From assembly GCA_964036275.1 (NCBI GenBank), contig OZ038435.1, forward strand, positions 20,632,059 through 20,696,058: a stretch of DNA of 64,000 bases. Reading direction: 5' to 3'. Under the pieces are notes generated by a model, which saw only the letters and a list, made by a program, of their open reading frames with translations, did no database searches and had not been told where the DNA came from. Below, piece by piece: positions 27,617 through 40,700 of this stretch (within the stretch, counting starts at the first letter, position 1; each line of letters begins with the position of its first letter). Origin of the DNA: Litoditis marina (lineage: Eukaryota; Nematoda; Chromadorea; Rhabditida; Rhabditidae). The position numbers and the translations under genes are program-made.

Positions 27617-27801
27617 TATAGGGTGTGTCCAACCGTTGTGGACAACGTACCATGATTTTGTAGGAGGCCGGGTTTGGCGAGGGGCCAGCCCGTCTGTTTA
27701 ACCTTGATCTACACACTCTCTCAACCGCTGGCAGTAATCACCCAGAATCGCTCAATCAATTGGACCCTCTGCTGTCTTTATGAGGGAAATGGCGACTATA
27801 G
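27617..27801. mobile_element. GGCGACTATA-type MITE
   Basis: TATAGGGTGTGTCCAACCGT at one end, AATGGCGACTATA at the other, with GGGGCCAGCCCGTCTG and CCCTCTGCTGTCTTTATG inside. It lies 80 bases before gene A's promoter block. Confidence 0.75.
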
Positions 27802-27882
27802 ACATCTGTGAATTTAGTCATTTGGTACGCATTCATGTACGATCTCGTCCTCTTTTCTTGAACGGAAACGTCTAAAATTTTA

Positions 27883-28020
27883 TTTCATAAAAGTGAGACA
27901 TAGTTTGCTGCCACATTGTTGATGACGTCATTAACAAACAGTTTTTTTGTGGGCTGCCAACCGATAAGATAGGCGACTGTCAGTTGCTTCAGCCTATCTT
28001 TCTCGAAAACGCCGTTCGAG
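27883..28020 (+). promoter_or_regulatory. Conserved promoter/leader-exon block upstream of gene A
   Basis: This block recurs before genes A, B and C. It holds a perfect CRE-type palindrome TGACGTCA (27923-27930) and CCGATAAGATAGGC, which contains a GATA-like core. It ends in ACGCCGTTCGAG followed by GTGAGT at 28021. The donor is conserved in all copies, so the block probably includes a non-coding first exon spliced to the acceptor at 28691-28692, 24 bases before the ATG. Factor identity is inference. Confidence 0.55.
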
Positions 28021-28690
28021 GTGAGTATAGAAGTAAATACTTTTTCTCACAAGAAAAAACGTGCATCTTATGACAAGAAACGCTTTTTGAACACTTTTTC
28101 CAACTAGGGGTAGATTGAGCGCAATCCTTTCTCACTTTTGGAGAGTTAAGCATAATAACGCGTGTCCCGAGACTTTGAGCTTTTCAATATATTTCTGCAA
28201 AACATGTATGTGATTTTGTTTACCCTTTAGGGGCGTTTGTGTGATTCTGGAACTTTTTCGATTTCATGAACTTATATTAATGTCTTATACGTTCTTTGAC
28301 AGAAGATTAGATGTGCATTCAAGAAAAGCTTACAGCACTGCTCAGGATAACTCGACATCATCCATTATGATTCTGGCAGTTTCCACGTGCAACCCGGTTA
28401 CATGTGTACAAAACTATTGGTTGCTTTAAAATGCAACCGGGTTGCTTCTTGAATTCAACCAAATTTGTCTTTTTGGTTATGTATAACTAGCCTCTTTTCC
28501 ATTGAAAATGAAAAAAAGGCTCATCAAAAAATAGTAGTTTGGTTGCTCGCTGCAGTTTCGTTGGACTAGCTAGAGGCTGGTGCTGATTCACTGATAACAT
28601 TTACGATAATTATCGATCCCTCCCTCACGGCATCTATTTATAGTTTCATAACTTCATGTGTTTTTACGTTATCAATGATACCGATATTCC

Positions 28691-28716
28691 AGGATAGAGG
28701 TTGAACAACTGTGATA
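28691..28716 (+). other. Splice acceptor and 24-base 5' UTR before gene A start
   Basis: ATATTCCAG is followed by exactly 24 bases and then the ATG. The same 24-base spacing is found at 42855-42880 (gene B) and 57261-57286 (gene C). It could be joined to the conserved leader exon or, if this is a nematode, receive a trans-spliced leader. Confidence 0.55.
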
Positions 28717-31700
28717 ATGAAAGCTCCACAAGGAATAACTTTACAAGGTCAGACTACTTTCCGGATTTTTCAAGTTGGACAAGTCAGGAAGCGCCTTTCA
28801 CCGGTGTGCGTGAAACGTTATGCAACCGATACATTTTGTTGAAGATCAAGGTTGAAGCAAACTGCGCATACAAATTTAGTGATAACACATGGGTTTCACA
28901 CAGTCAGCTGCTAACAGCCGAAATGGTACTCTTGTTAGCGTTTGCTCCTGGGGAAATGCTTAGACCCCATATGAAAAAGCTTCTTCATAACTGAGTTCTA
29001 CACTTCCAACTTATGAGGATCATCAGATTGATGTGAATGTAATCAATATCTTTTCAGACTATGGTTTTATTGAACCCCCTCCCGCCTACGAAGATATAGT
29101 TAACGAACAACCTCCCCGCCCAGTGCCAAGAACTAATCTAGGTACGACGCTTTTGAGGTCGTATGTGAATGTGACCTAATCTAATATTTATATTTTAATC
29201 TTGTCAAATTTCTCGTTTTCACATCTTACCCGTAAAATTCGCCTGAACAGTACGAGCAGAAAACCCCAGGAAATGTTTTACACAGTGGCTCAGGCTGTAT
29301 AATTTTGCCGAAACTCTTCTGAATTACACGTGACAATTCACTAGGAAACTGCGAGTTTGTTTGTATTTTGTAATTGCACTACCGTCGAGATCAACAGTTC
29401 AGTCAAATTCAATATGTGACCCTAGAATCCAAAACGTTACTCATCGTATCCAAATCTAAATAGCTGAAATGATTGAAGAAATAGAATTTATTTTTTTATA
29501 AAGCTTTTAATATAATATTTAGAAAACTGTTTCAGCCCGTTCACATCAAGTATCAACTTCATTGACCAGTATGAGAGATGAACTCATTCCAGAAGAGAAT
29601 GTAAGTTTGTCTGTCCGCCAGTTGGCGCAAAGGTTCCAGAACCGACCACAGCAAGCAGGTAGGTAATTCCATTTTGATGAAGCGGATCATATTCATTTCA
29701 AGTCAACTATTTCAGCCGTGTGTTCCTTATTCATACAATTACCGTATTGACATCACATTGCAGAATCCGTAAAAAGAGGGGTTCGTAGAGAAAAACTGGG
29801 CACGGGTGAGCTCTATTATAGTCCTCGGCATGCCTACTGAGACCTCGGCAAAGTGCCCACAAAGTTTCCATGCGGCTTTTCTCCATTTTAATGTTTTCCA
29901 AAACAATTAAAATGTCTACGGATGGTATATAGTCGTTGTTAGAGTATGTGGATGGAAATCCTTTTCATCAAGTCTGTTATTCCTGTAAAATGTAAAATAT
30001 GTTCGTTCGAAGTTTCATTGGTATGCTGCCAAAGTCTCAGTGGGAATGAAACGAACTATACCAGCTCATGCGGTCCGCTATGTGCTAAGACGATACCGCG
30101 CTGAGTGGAATCGAAACATGGTGTTTTCAGTGCCAGAGCGCACACAACCAGTTGACCACTCAGTCCTTTGAAGGTCTCGAAATCAAAAGTTCAGAAGACT
30201 TCTTGATGATTAGCGTTAATTGGCCCCCGTCACATGTTTTGAAGCATTGAGAAAAGTTCGTGACAGCGTCACGTCTGATATTGAAGCAAAAACGTGTTCA
30301 ATTTTCCGATTTCGTATCTCTTGATTTTCATGTTTCTGAAATTATCATGAGATGGAGCTTTTCCTTTCTATTTTTAGCTGAACTACCATCAAAGCCAAGT
30401 CCTCCACGTCGATTGACCGATAGAAGTAGTTTTTCTCCAAACAGAGATCAGACGGCTGGTGGTACTACTAGTAAGTATAGGTAGACTTCTAGTCACATAT
30501 TTGTCGAAACGTGATAATAACATACGAAACTAACTGTATATGTCCAAGTTTAACTTATACTCTTACCTGTGTGGAAAAGTATTTGATGAAGACGCTGATT
30601 GCGTTCAGATCGCTACTGTTTCAGTTAATGAATAATCGATTACAGGTCCGGCTCGATATTTGTCCAGCTCTCGAAATGATTTAAGTTACACGAACCACAA
30701 CCAACAACAGCCAACCGGTATATTTTCAAGTCTAACAAAGTGAACGGAACTCCAAAAATGACCCTGATGATTGATTATATTAGCTGTTTGTAAGTGCGTT
30801 GAAATTTTGTGAAAACGTCAAATCTGATACAGAAACAACGCGTTGTACCATCTGCTAATCGTAACTCTTACTCGCTATGCTTTTTCCACAATCAATCTTT
30901 AGCCTCGAAAAAATACTTTTCTAAAGTATTTTCGTTTGTAGCCGAACCACCATTGAAACCAATTCCCCCGCCCCGACCTACCAATATAAGAAGTATTTCT
31001 CCAAACAGAGAGGAGAAAACCGATATTACTACTGGTGAGTGGTTTTCACGTGAATACTAGGGTACGAAAGGTGGGAGTCAACTAACAAAATAAATTTACC
31101 GCTACGTATAAGTTGGTATTGGTATTGCCATCACCTCAACTTCACGTTTATTCTAACATTGTTCCTCTGCGCTCTGAACCTTGGCACTCCCTCTTTCAAA
31201 ATGCACATGAATCAAGAAGTTTAGAGAGCACTATGTGACACATTACTTCATGTTTGTACTATGTGTCGAGTTTGTACTATGTGTCGAGTACATGACAGTG
31301 TTGAAGTCTTGAAATGTATAAGTTGATCATCAAAAAATCATGCTACTTTTTCTAAAAGAGCTGACCACCACATGTTACTGGCTGCAGGTCCGAATCGCTT
31401 CTCGTTCAGCCCACAAAATGTTGCGAGCCCACCAAACCGACAACAACAAGCAGGTAGATGAATAGGATAGGACTTAGCCAGTGAATGAATTTAAAAGACC
31501 TGATATATAGATAGAGGAACAAACAGTGACTCATCGAAATGTTACAATAGAACACGTTGTGTTAGAATTGTGAAAACAAGATAACAGAGGGCTTCTTTAC
31601 TACCAACAAGCTCAAAGTGGAGTTAAGACAAGGAGAGTTCTAAGGTCAGAGTACAGTTAAGATTAGAGTGAACGACCGGAGATTGCCTGACTCACCGGCG

Positions 31701-34700
31701 AGTCACCAGCGTTCCGCAGTGACCAGGCACTCGAATAGTGTGAAACTCGCTTACGAGTTTCCAGTTGCTGACAGATACTCAGTTCATTTTTGGCTATTCG
31801 CGCAACGATTCCAGATGTTTATTATTGGATACAATGTTCTTTTTCAAATGTGTGTATTTGTAGCTGCACTACCTCTAAAATTGGAACCTGTGTTCGATTC
31901 GAGCAGTACAAGAATTTATCCCCCATGCGAGTCTCAGAGAAGCAGTAACACTGCCAGTGAGTTACTAGCATGTCGATAGAGCCAGGTCAATACTGACCAT
32001 TACCTCACAGTCACAGATAAATTAGAACAATCATGAGTTTATCGATTAGTATACTTTGCGTGATGCGAATCAAAATTGAGACTAATTGAAAATCGCTAGT
32101 TTCGGATATTTTTGAAACTAAACCATTTTTTATTATTATATACATTGTTTTATTAAATTTGTGTATTTGTAGCTGCACTACCTCCGAAATTGAAACCTCT
32201 GTTCGATTCGAGCAGTACAAGAAGTAATCCGTCATGCGAGTCTGAGAAAACCAGTAACTCTGCCAGTGAGTTACTAGCATGGCGAGAGAGTCAGGCCATT
32301 ACTGACCATTACCTCTTAGTCACAACGCAGAACATTCGTAGAAAGGTTGATCGATAATTATACTTTGCGTGATGCGAATTAAACCTGAGCACTAACGAAA
32401 ATCGATAGTTTTAGATAGTTTCGGAACGGGATCATTTTTCTCATTATTAGATACAATGTTCTTTTCAAATGTGTGTATTTGTAGCTGCACTACCAATGAA
32501 ATTGAAACCTCTGTTCGATTCGAGCAGTACAAGAAATGATTCCCCGTGCGAGTCTGAGAAAACCAGTAACCCTGCCCGTGAGTTACTAGCATGGCTAGAG
32601 AGTCAGGCCATTACTGACCATTACATCACAGTCACAAGCAACTAAGAACAATCATAGAAGGGTTGATCGATAAGGATACTTTGCGTGATGCGAATTAAAC
32701 CTGAGCACTAACGAGATTCGATAGTTTTAGATAGTTTCGGAACGGGATCATTTTTCTCATTATTAGATACAATGTTCTTTTCAAATGTGTGTATTTGTAG
32801 CTGCACTACCAATGAAATTGAAACCTCTGTTCGATTCGAGCAGTACAAGAAATGATTTCCCGTGCGAGTCTGAGAAAACCAGTAACCCTGCCCGTGAGTT
32901 ACTAGCATGGCTAGAGAGTCAGGCCATTACTGACCATTACCTCTTAGTCACAAATAACGCAGAACATTCGTAGAAAGGTTGATCGATAATTATACTTTGC
33001 GTGATGCGAATTGAAACTGAGCATTATGAAAAGTATAATTTTGGATAGTTTTTAATGTGTACCATTTTTGAGTTGGTTTTGATGCAGATGAGCTCAACCT
33101 TTGTTCAAACCACCATTCAACATAGGTTTATTTACATAGATGATGTATTCATTTGAAGAATTTTCACTTTCAGAAAACTATAGTACTGGTGGTAACACTG
33201 CGACACTATCGATTCCAACAGAGGTGGTCCGACATGTCAAGGGTAAAAAAGGAAATCGTTTGGAAACAATTCAAGGCAGCACTGGCACCACCATTCAATT
33301 CATCGCAAATGGTATAGTTCTTCATTTGTCATTTGTCGTTATTCTCATTCTTAGAGCAAACATGGAGTTTCCAAGTTTCAATCTGCTCTCAAAACGCCCA
33401 AACATCAGAAAGTTGCCGCTAACGTACAGCTTACGAACTATTCGAAAAAATCATTAAAGGGAAACGAAAGTTTATATGAATAAGCTGCTCAAGCGAAACT
33501 GATAAATACCTTTTTTCACTCAAACTATCAAACCTAACTTGCATACGGTTCACACGTTCTAGTCTGTTTTGGCGCGCACAACGTTATGTTAAGATACCCC
33601 CGGGGTACCTAAACTAGCTTTCCGTTCTGCCCTCTTTTAACATGAGTATTCACTAGCAACATATTGACGTGTGAATGTCTTTCAGCATCGAACCCTTCCA
33701 TTACCGAAATCAAAATCAGCGGTACTTCCCAGGGAATTGCCAATGCGGAATCCTACGTTTTTGGTCTGTTGGAAACAGCTGAAGAGTTGCGAGAGTGAGT
33801 ATTTAGCAATCTGCTCTCGTTTTTGTATTAGTTAACTGATTTATCAGCAAAACAAACGTTCGCATTATGTGATTACCCAAAATATGTTCGTAATTAGCGT
33901 AATATCATCATGTCAACTTGAAGGAACTGCTAATCACGTATGGTAGGAAGTCACCACGAGTTTCCACACAAACACGGTTTCTCTGAAATATCGGCAAACC
34001 TTTAAGCTGTAAGGGTGTAAGGTGACCACCTCGATACTCAGATATGCGATTGCACTTTCAGATTTGAGTCCGTGAACATTGCACGTCATTTTCTACCTAC
34101 AATTATGGAATGGGAAAAACTGAAAATTATCCAATTTTTCAAAGAGACCACGGTGTTCTTTGAAATACGTGATGGCAAGCTGGTAAGTTCAAAACAAATC
34201 TCAAACCACATCGTGCGCAGCGCGAAGCGATGCGCAGATTAGTTTTTGATCACAGGTATTGCGGGCTTTGAAAAAATATAGTAGGTGTCGTATTTAGGAA
34301 TTTCTATCTTTTGCCGGAATCGAACCTGCTAGAAATTTATTGGTAGCAGGTCGCCAACCACTGCGCCATTAAAGTGAATAACCAGCCAGCTTTGGAATCG
34401 AGAATATGCGTGCCTACACAGCGAAAAGTGAGATATACAGTACCCTCCTGCCATTCGGTTGGCGACGACTATACATATCGGTTTACATTCGCTAGCAACT
34501 TATATATTTATTTTCTCACATTCGAGGTAGAGGTTCAGATGATATATTGATATAGTTCACACCATTCCTACTGAGACTCCTACAGTAACCTTACCAACTT
34601 TCCGAAGGCTGTTGTGAAGCTGAAAATGAAGATCATGGAAAGTGCTCTCGTATATTTAATGTCCCTGAGTACGAGAATGAGGTGCGAAAATCCTCAACTT

Positions 34701-37700
34701 TTTCGATCACAAGTGAGTGAGGAAAACAGCTTTAAAGTTTCGAAATCCTACTGTAGGAGTCTCAGTAGGAACGAGAAAGACTATAGCAATTTGCTAAACC
34801 GCTATCAAATCACTACTGAATCGAATCGATACTAGCGCTTAAGTATAGGGTCACCATACGCAAAGTTGTTATTTATAGATAGAATTGATTTCTTCTGAAA
34901 TATGTAACCATGAACCAAGCGTCTCAGAATAGAATAACATTAAACACGTGAATTTCCAATAACAAATGGGTAAATGGAGACAAAAGGTGGAGAGGAATAA
35001 TCAATAGGTCTTCGATACAGCATGAACTCGAACACCAACATGACTGAGTAAATTTAGCAAAATTCTGTTCTCGGTTTGGTATTAGGTAGCTGATTTATCA
35101 GCAAAACAAACATTCGCATTATGTAATTACCAAAAATATGTTTCTAATTAGCGTAATATCATCATGTCAACTTGAAGAAACTGCTAATCACTTATGATAG
35201 GTAGTCACGACAAATCTCCACACGAACTAAAAATACGCGTTTCCTGAAATATCGGCAAACCTGTAAAGTGACAACCTTGATAATTGGGTATGCGATTGAG
35301 TGTATTCCGAACGTTTCAGTTCCTCAAAGGTTTTTCTGAAGAAGATGTAGACAATGCCGAGCTGAAATTACACGAAATACTCGTCCAGGCACTGGTTAAT
35401 ACGTGAGTAGTACATCTTCAAGGTAGAGTAGAACGTTGATGATAAATTACAAATCGTTTTTATTTCGTCAATGATAAATTACAAATCGTTTAGTGACGAA
35501 ATTTTCGACAGATAAAATTTAAAACTCGAGACATCTCCCCCTTTGCGTCGCGTATGCTTATTCGCATTGGAGCACCAATATTATCGATTAGGCAGTAAAT
35601 AATAGAACAATGTCTTGTCTTCTCCACGAACTAATATTTTGAAAACTAGAACGAAAACAATATAGTCTGTTTGAATGTATATTTCTCTCTTTCTCCTTTC
35701 TCTCTCTCTCTCTACTTCTCTCCCTCTCTCTTCACTATCACATTTACACTTTTCTTTTTAGAAGTACCACCCCATTTCTCGAAACATACGTACCGGAATC
35801 GTTTGTTGGAATGATTATCGGAAAAGAGGGAACAAAAATCAATAAACTGCGAGAGAAGACTGGAGCCAAAATCATTATTACGAAAGAAGGTCAGTCCATC
35901 ATCTTCTGTTGGAAGAACTCATTCTGGCTTCTGCAAATGTTTTCTTCCCATTAATCGACTACAGCATACAACTAATTTGGTGGAAAAGTTCTCTCGAATG
36001 TTTTGTTTCACAGACGACCTGAACGGGCAGAGGAAAGTGCGATTAGAAGGTAGCGAAGAGCAAATTTCGGCTGCAAAAGCCGAAATTGACCAACTGATCT
36101 TCTGTGCCAAGCAATACAACACACGAGATACTCTGCCAGGGTAAGTTCGAACACTCCTAGAACGCCTATGCTATAGTGAGTGTCAAATTTATAAATGTCC
36201 GCCTGTCGCCGGAATCGAACCTTCGAGCAAGAGTTTCGTAGCACGGCGTTTACCACCGAGCTATTGGATTTCATAACTGGCGAGCTTTGTAATTGGAGAC
36301 ATGTGTGCGTACACAGCGGAAAGTGAGATATACAGTACCCTCCCGCCTTTCCGTTGGCGACGACTATAGATAATGCCGAAAACTCGATCGTGTTCTGCCT
36401 TTATGGAATTCGCGCTCTACTTTGCCACACTCGTTGTAGTCTGACAGTCCATTTTCTCAAACCATTCTCTCTATTGAAATGATTGTTTATTTTGTGATAA
36501 CATTTCAATTCAGGAAGGAGAAGCTGATAAGAATTCCCAAGTCGCTAGGTGGAATAATTGTGGGCGCCGGAGGAAAAACAATTGCGTCCATGAAAAATAA
36601 CTCGGGGGCTCAGATAGTGTTGACAAACGTCGGTGAGTATACTAGACGTAAATTGAAGAGTCACGTAAAGTTAGCATTCTAATGAGGAATTGTGCACTTT
36701 GTCATTGCACGAGTTCTGCTGTGTTTAACATGTTTCACGTGACTGTGCAATTGACTAACAGTTTATTGCTCGATCAAATCAAAACTCAGGTACTCCAATT
36801 GGGGAGCATTCTGCATTCATTCATCCCAGTCATAGTTATGTACTGAACTATTATTCTAAGTGGTTAATCTTGAATATACGTGTGTTCTATTATTTGAAAT
36901 GTAAATTTTTTTTGTGATATATATAGCCACGTGTTACTTTTTTATCACAAATATTCCATAAATAATACTTTTACACACGACCTCATTCACAGATTTCGAA
37001 ACTTCTGTTATCCAAATTTGTGGAGAGCCAGCCAATGTTGCCGAAGCGGAACGACTCGTCTTTAACAAACTACGATGGAACAAAGAACTGAAAAAGTAAG
37101 TTGTTCTTGCTTGGAAACTCTCTAATTTCTTATTCATTGAACAACGCATTCATGTATTCGAGTCATTGCCTTTTCCCAATTTTATGTTCCATGTACGCTT
37201 TGAACGGGATAGGGCTTTTTTCCTAACTCCGGTTAAAGGTCGGGCTCGGCGGGTCCACACATTTCCAATTTTATTTTAAACCATCTTGTCATTTTACTCT
37301 AGGCGTAGGGGAACCAATGAAAAACCTCCGCAAACCACTCTGTGTTTGGATCTTTGGGCACATTCACATTTTCTCAGTGCAATTTCGTCGATCACATTTC
37401 GGGACCGGCTCCTGCTCGCCAACTTCTCGTTCTTACATTGATATTCAAAACAGGACGATTATGTGGATCGATCCCGTGTCAACGGTCCTTTGAACTGCAA
37501 TTGAAAAATGTACTGCAATTTCAGGATGCCGTGTAATTCAGTGCCGGCGGCAGCTCTCTCGAAGTGGCGTAACCCAAAAATTGTGGAGTTTTTCTCAAGA
37601 ACTGGATGTTTCTTGGAAGTAACAAACAGTGACGTGGTGAATGCATGACTGTTTCAGGAAGTTATCAAAAAACTTATCAAGATGTATTTATCAATAGAAG

Positions 37701-40700
37701 AGAAAAAAATGCAGAAATGCGTGGTGTACTGTTTTTCATACCTTTATATGTTTATGAAAAGTTTATCTGAGTCGATCTCAATAATTGTCCCAACATAACA
37801 CACCAAACCGAAATGTACCAATACTGAGAAAACAACCAGTCTCACTTTCTCATTGGCATGTGAAAACAAAAAACACGTTACGAATCTTTGGAAGAAAAAA
37901 ACATTTTTATTTCAGGAAATAAAAGGCTTCAACATTGATGAGATGTTTGCTGCCGAAGAAGAGCTTCAAAATATGGTCGAGGATGCATCTTACAACAAGT
38001 AGGTACTCCTAAATTAGTGTACAATTCGTAGAGGTATTGTTCACTTGCAGTTTCGCTAGTGCCCTGCTGCATGATAATATCACGATATTGTCGTGAAAAC
38101 CGGACTAAAAAACTGAATGATGCACGATGCAGATGTATGATTGCAATGCAGAATGCACGATGCAGAATCCTCATTTTAAAGAAACCGTTCCGCTATAATT
38201 TGAGTTTCACGAAAAATTTAAAAAGCTCAAAAAAGATTCTTAATGTCTTCCCATAGACCACGAAAAAACTTTCTGATTGAAAATTCGTAAAATTGGCTTA
38301 ACATCAAGCAATAAAGAAGGGGACATGAACATTTTCACTGTGACGCAACTTGACTTGGTTTATTTACATCCAGATTAGTTTTCATTTTTCAGTCCCTAAT
38401 TGTGTATTCGTATGTGATTGAGTGTTTTGAAATCACTTTCGCACTTCTATAGGCTATTTTGAGCATACCCCGTACGCAACTTCCCTATCGGTGTCATTAC
38501 GTAAGCCGCTTTTCTGAGAAAACGGAGCAAGATAGGGATATAAAAGTATACATTTTTGATAATGGTTTTTCATTTGCCATAGGGTCAGTTTGTTAACTCA
38601 AAAGTCAAAATTAAAGCGGGACGGATTCTTTAACACGTTCTCGAAATCTGACGTCATAAGCGATAAGGTTTCAATTATAGATGGTCTGACAGAAACCGGA
38701 TCTCGTTCATTGCGCTCCACGGTTTTATCCGTCGCTCTTACGCGAATGCGCACCAAAAACTAGAATATTCGCAAATGAAAAGTGATTAAATGTTCCAGAA
38801 AAATGAAAAATATCAATAAATTAGTTTTTGTAGCGCATTTGCATTGGAGCGACAGAATCAGCCGTGTAGCGCAAGACACGAGAATTGGTTCCTGTCAGAC
38901 CACCTTTAAGAGCAGACAATTTTCGACAGTTTTGGATACTGGGTCCTCCATGTTGACTTGCTGGTTGGATCAAATTAGAAACAAACTTATACCCGAAGTG
39001 AAAACAGCGCGCGGAACAGTTCATACATTTTTGTGTATTTCATCCTGCATGTTTTTACAGAGACATCAATATGATTAGGGATCAAACTGCTCACGATCTT
39101 GGAAGACTGAACCTCAATCAACAGAAAACTTCACGGAGTAGCACACCGGTTCTGCGAAAAAGTGAGGATTTAGAAGTATACTTAAAGGAGACCGGAGAGC
39201 AAGATGGTTTCTCGTAAAGCTGATGTAGCCTACTTTTGATTGGACGCGTTGCGTGTCGCGCGGCATTGTCATGTGAATGTCACGTGGACTGATCAAACCA
39301 TTATACGAGATATTTGTGCTCTCTTATCTCAATACAGTTAAAAACAGCGCGAAACAAAACCTCTGCTCCCAAATAATGTCCTTCGTCACAACGGTAAATA
39401 AAGGCGTATAATATGAAGAGCATGAGATAGTGAAACAAAAAAAGAATGAGAGGTATGCGAGAGATGACCCTAAGAAATATGAAGGTAGCAAGACAACAAA
39501 CGGTAAATCCAAAGAGAGAGAGAGAGACAGAGGAAGTGAAAAAGAGAAGGATAATGAGAGAGAGTTTAGGAATAAGAAACAGCGAAAACGCGAGAAGTAT
39601 CAATATAGAGAGAATTGAAGGAGGGAAAGGAAGAGAAAGCGCAAAAGAAAGAATATAGTTTATTCCTGTTTTCAGTGTCTGATGATCCCAAACGCAAAAC
39701 TGCTCAGTCAAAAACAAAAAAGAGCACACCAGCAGCTCCCCCAGAGCTGAACAAGCCAAAGTTGGTACATTTCCGAATGTCTGTTACCGTCGAACACTCA
39801 ACATTCAGTCAACGTCATTAGATGCTATCGATCACAATTAGGCGTTAAAGTAGGACGATAATGTGGACCAATCTCGTGTCAACGGTCCTTTAAACTGCAT
39901 TTGAAGAATGTATTGCAGTTTGAAGGACTGAACCGTTGCGATTGGACCACATAATCGTCCTCCTTTAATCTAGAATAGAAAGAGAATGGTGACTCTGATT
40001 CATGGTAAATATCGACGTTTTTTGTATTCCAGCATCGTCATGTGTCACAAAAACCAAATTCTGTTTAGTTGTGTCCCCCCGTTATGGTCGATTCAGTAGT
40101 GGGAATGTCTTCTGAGTTCTGTAACTAACTTAGGACATTGAGATAGAGTATAGGATTTGTCAAACCGTTGTGGACACCGTACCATTGATTTTTTAAGGGG
40201 TGGGGTTTGGCGAGGGGCCAACCAGTCTGCGTATCATTTATCTACACACTCTCTCGCCTGTTGGCAAATAATCAACGATCGCTCGCCCCGCATCGCTCAA
40301 TCAATCGAACCCTCTGCTGTCTTTATGGGGAAAATGGCGACTATATACATTGATTTGAACCAAGCATTGCTTCACTGTGTTTCTTCATTGGGGTCGAATA
40401 GGCGATAGATTTTGCCTATGGGTGCCGTAGAAATATAGAAGCTGACTGCATAGAAACTGATCTTATGTATTGATTGAAGGTTGGACTGTGCCGATATTGC
40501 CCTTCTGGTGAACCCGATGTTGGATTCCTGGTCCTCCGACCAACTTATTGTTTTTCAAAGAGAGACATGTACAACCATCAATTTCGACTATTCTTCACTG
40601 GTGAGAACACTATACACATTAAGCTACAAGTCAGGAGGTAACTATATCAGAGTTAGTTTGTATACCAAACACAGTTAAACCAAAAATCAAGGCTTACAAA

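Noticed and set aside
28701..28994. 97-residue ORF overlapping gene A's first exon
   Set aside because: Wrong frame relative to exon 1; the homologous intron of gene C contains stops, so it is conserved intron sequence.
29601..29606. Strong GTAAGT donor inside gene A exon 3
   Set aside because: It would end the exon in phase 0 and break frame with the next phase-1 exons; the donor at 29659 keeps frame. Could be a minor isoform.
39430..39658. Lys/Glu/Arg-rich ORFs and Leu/Ser-rich reverse ORF at 39301-39759
   Set aside because: Products of the GA tract in gene A intron 22.
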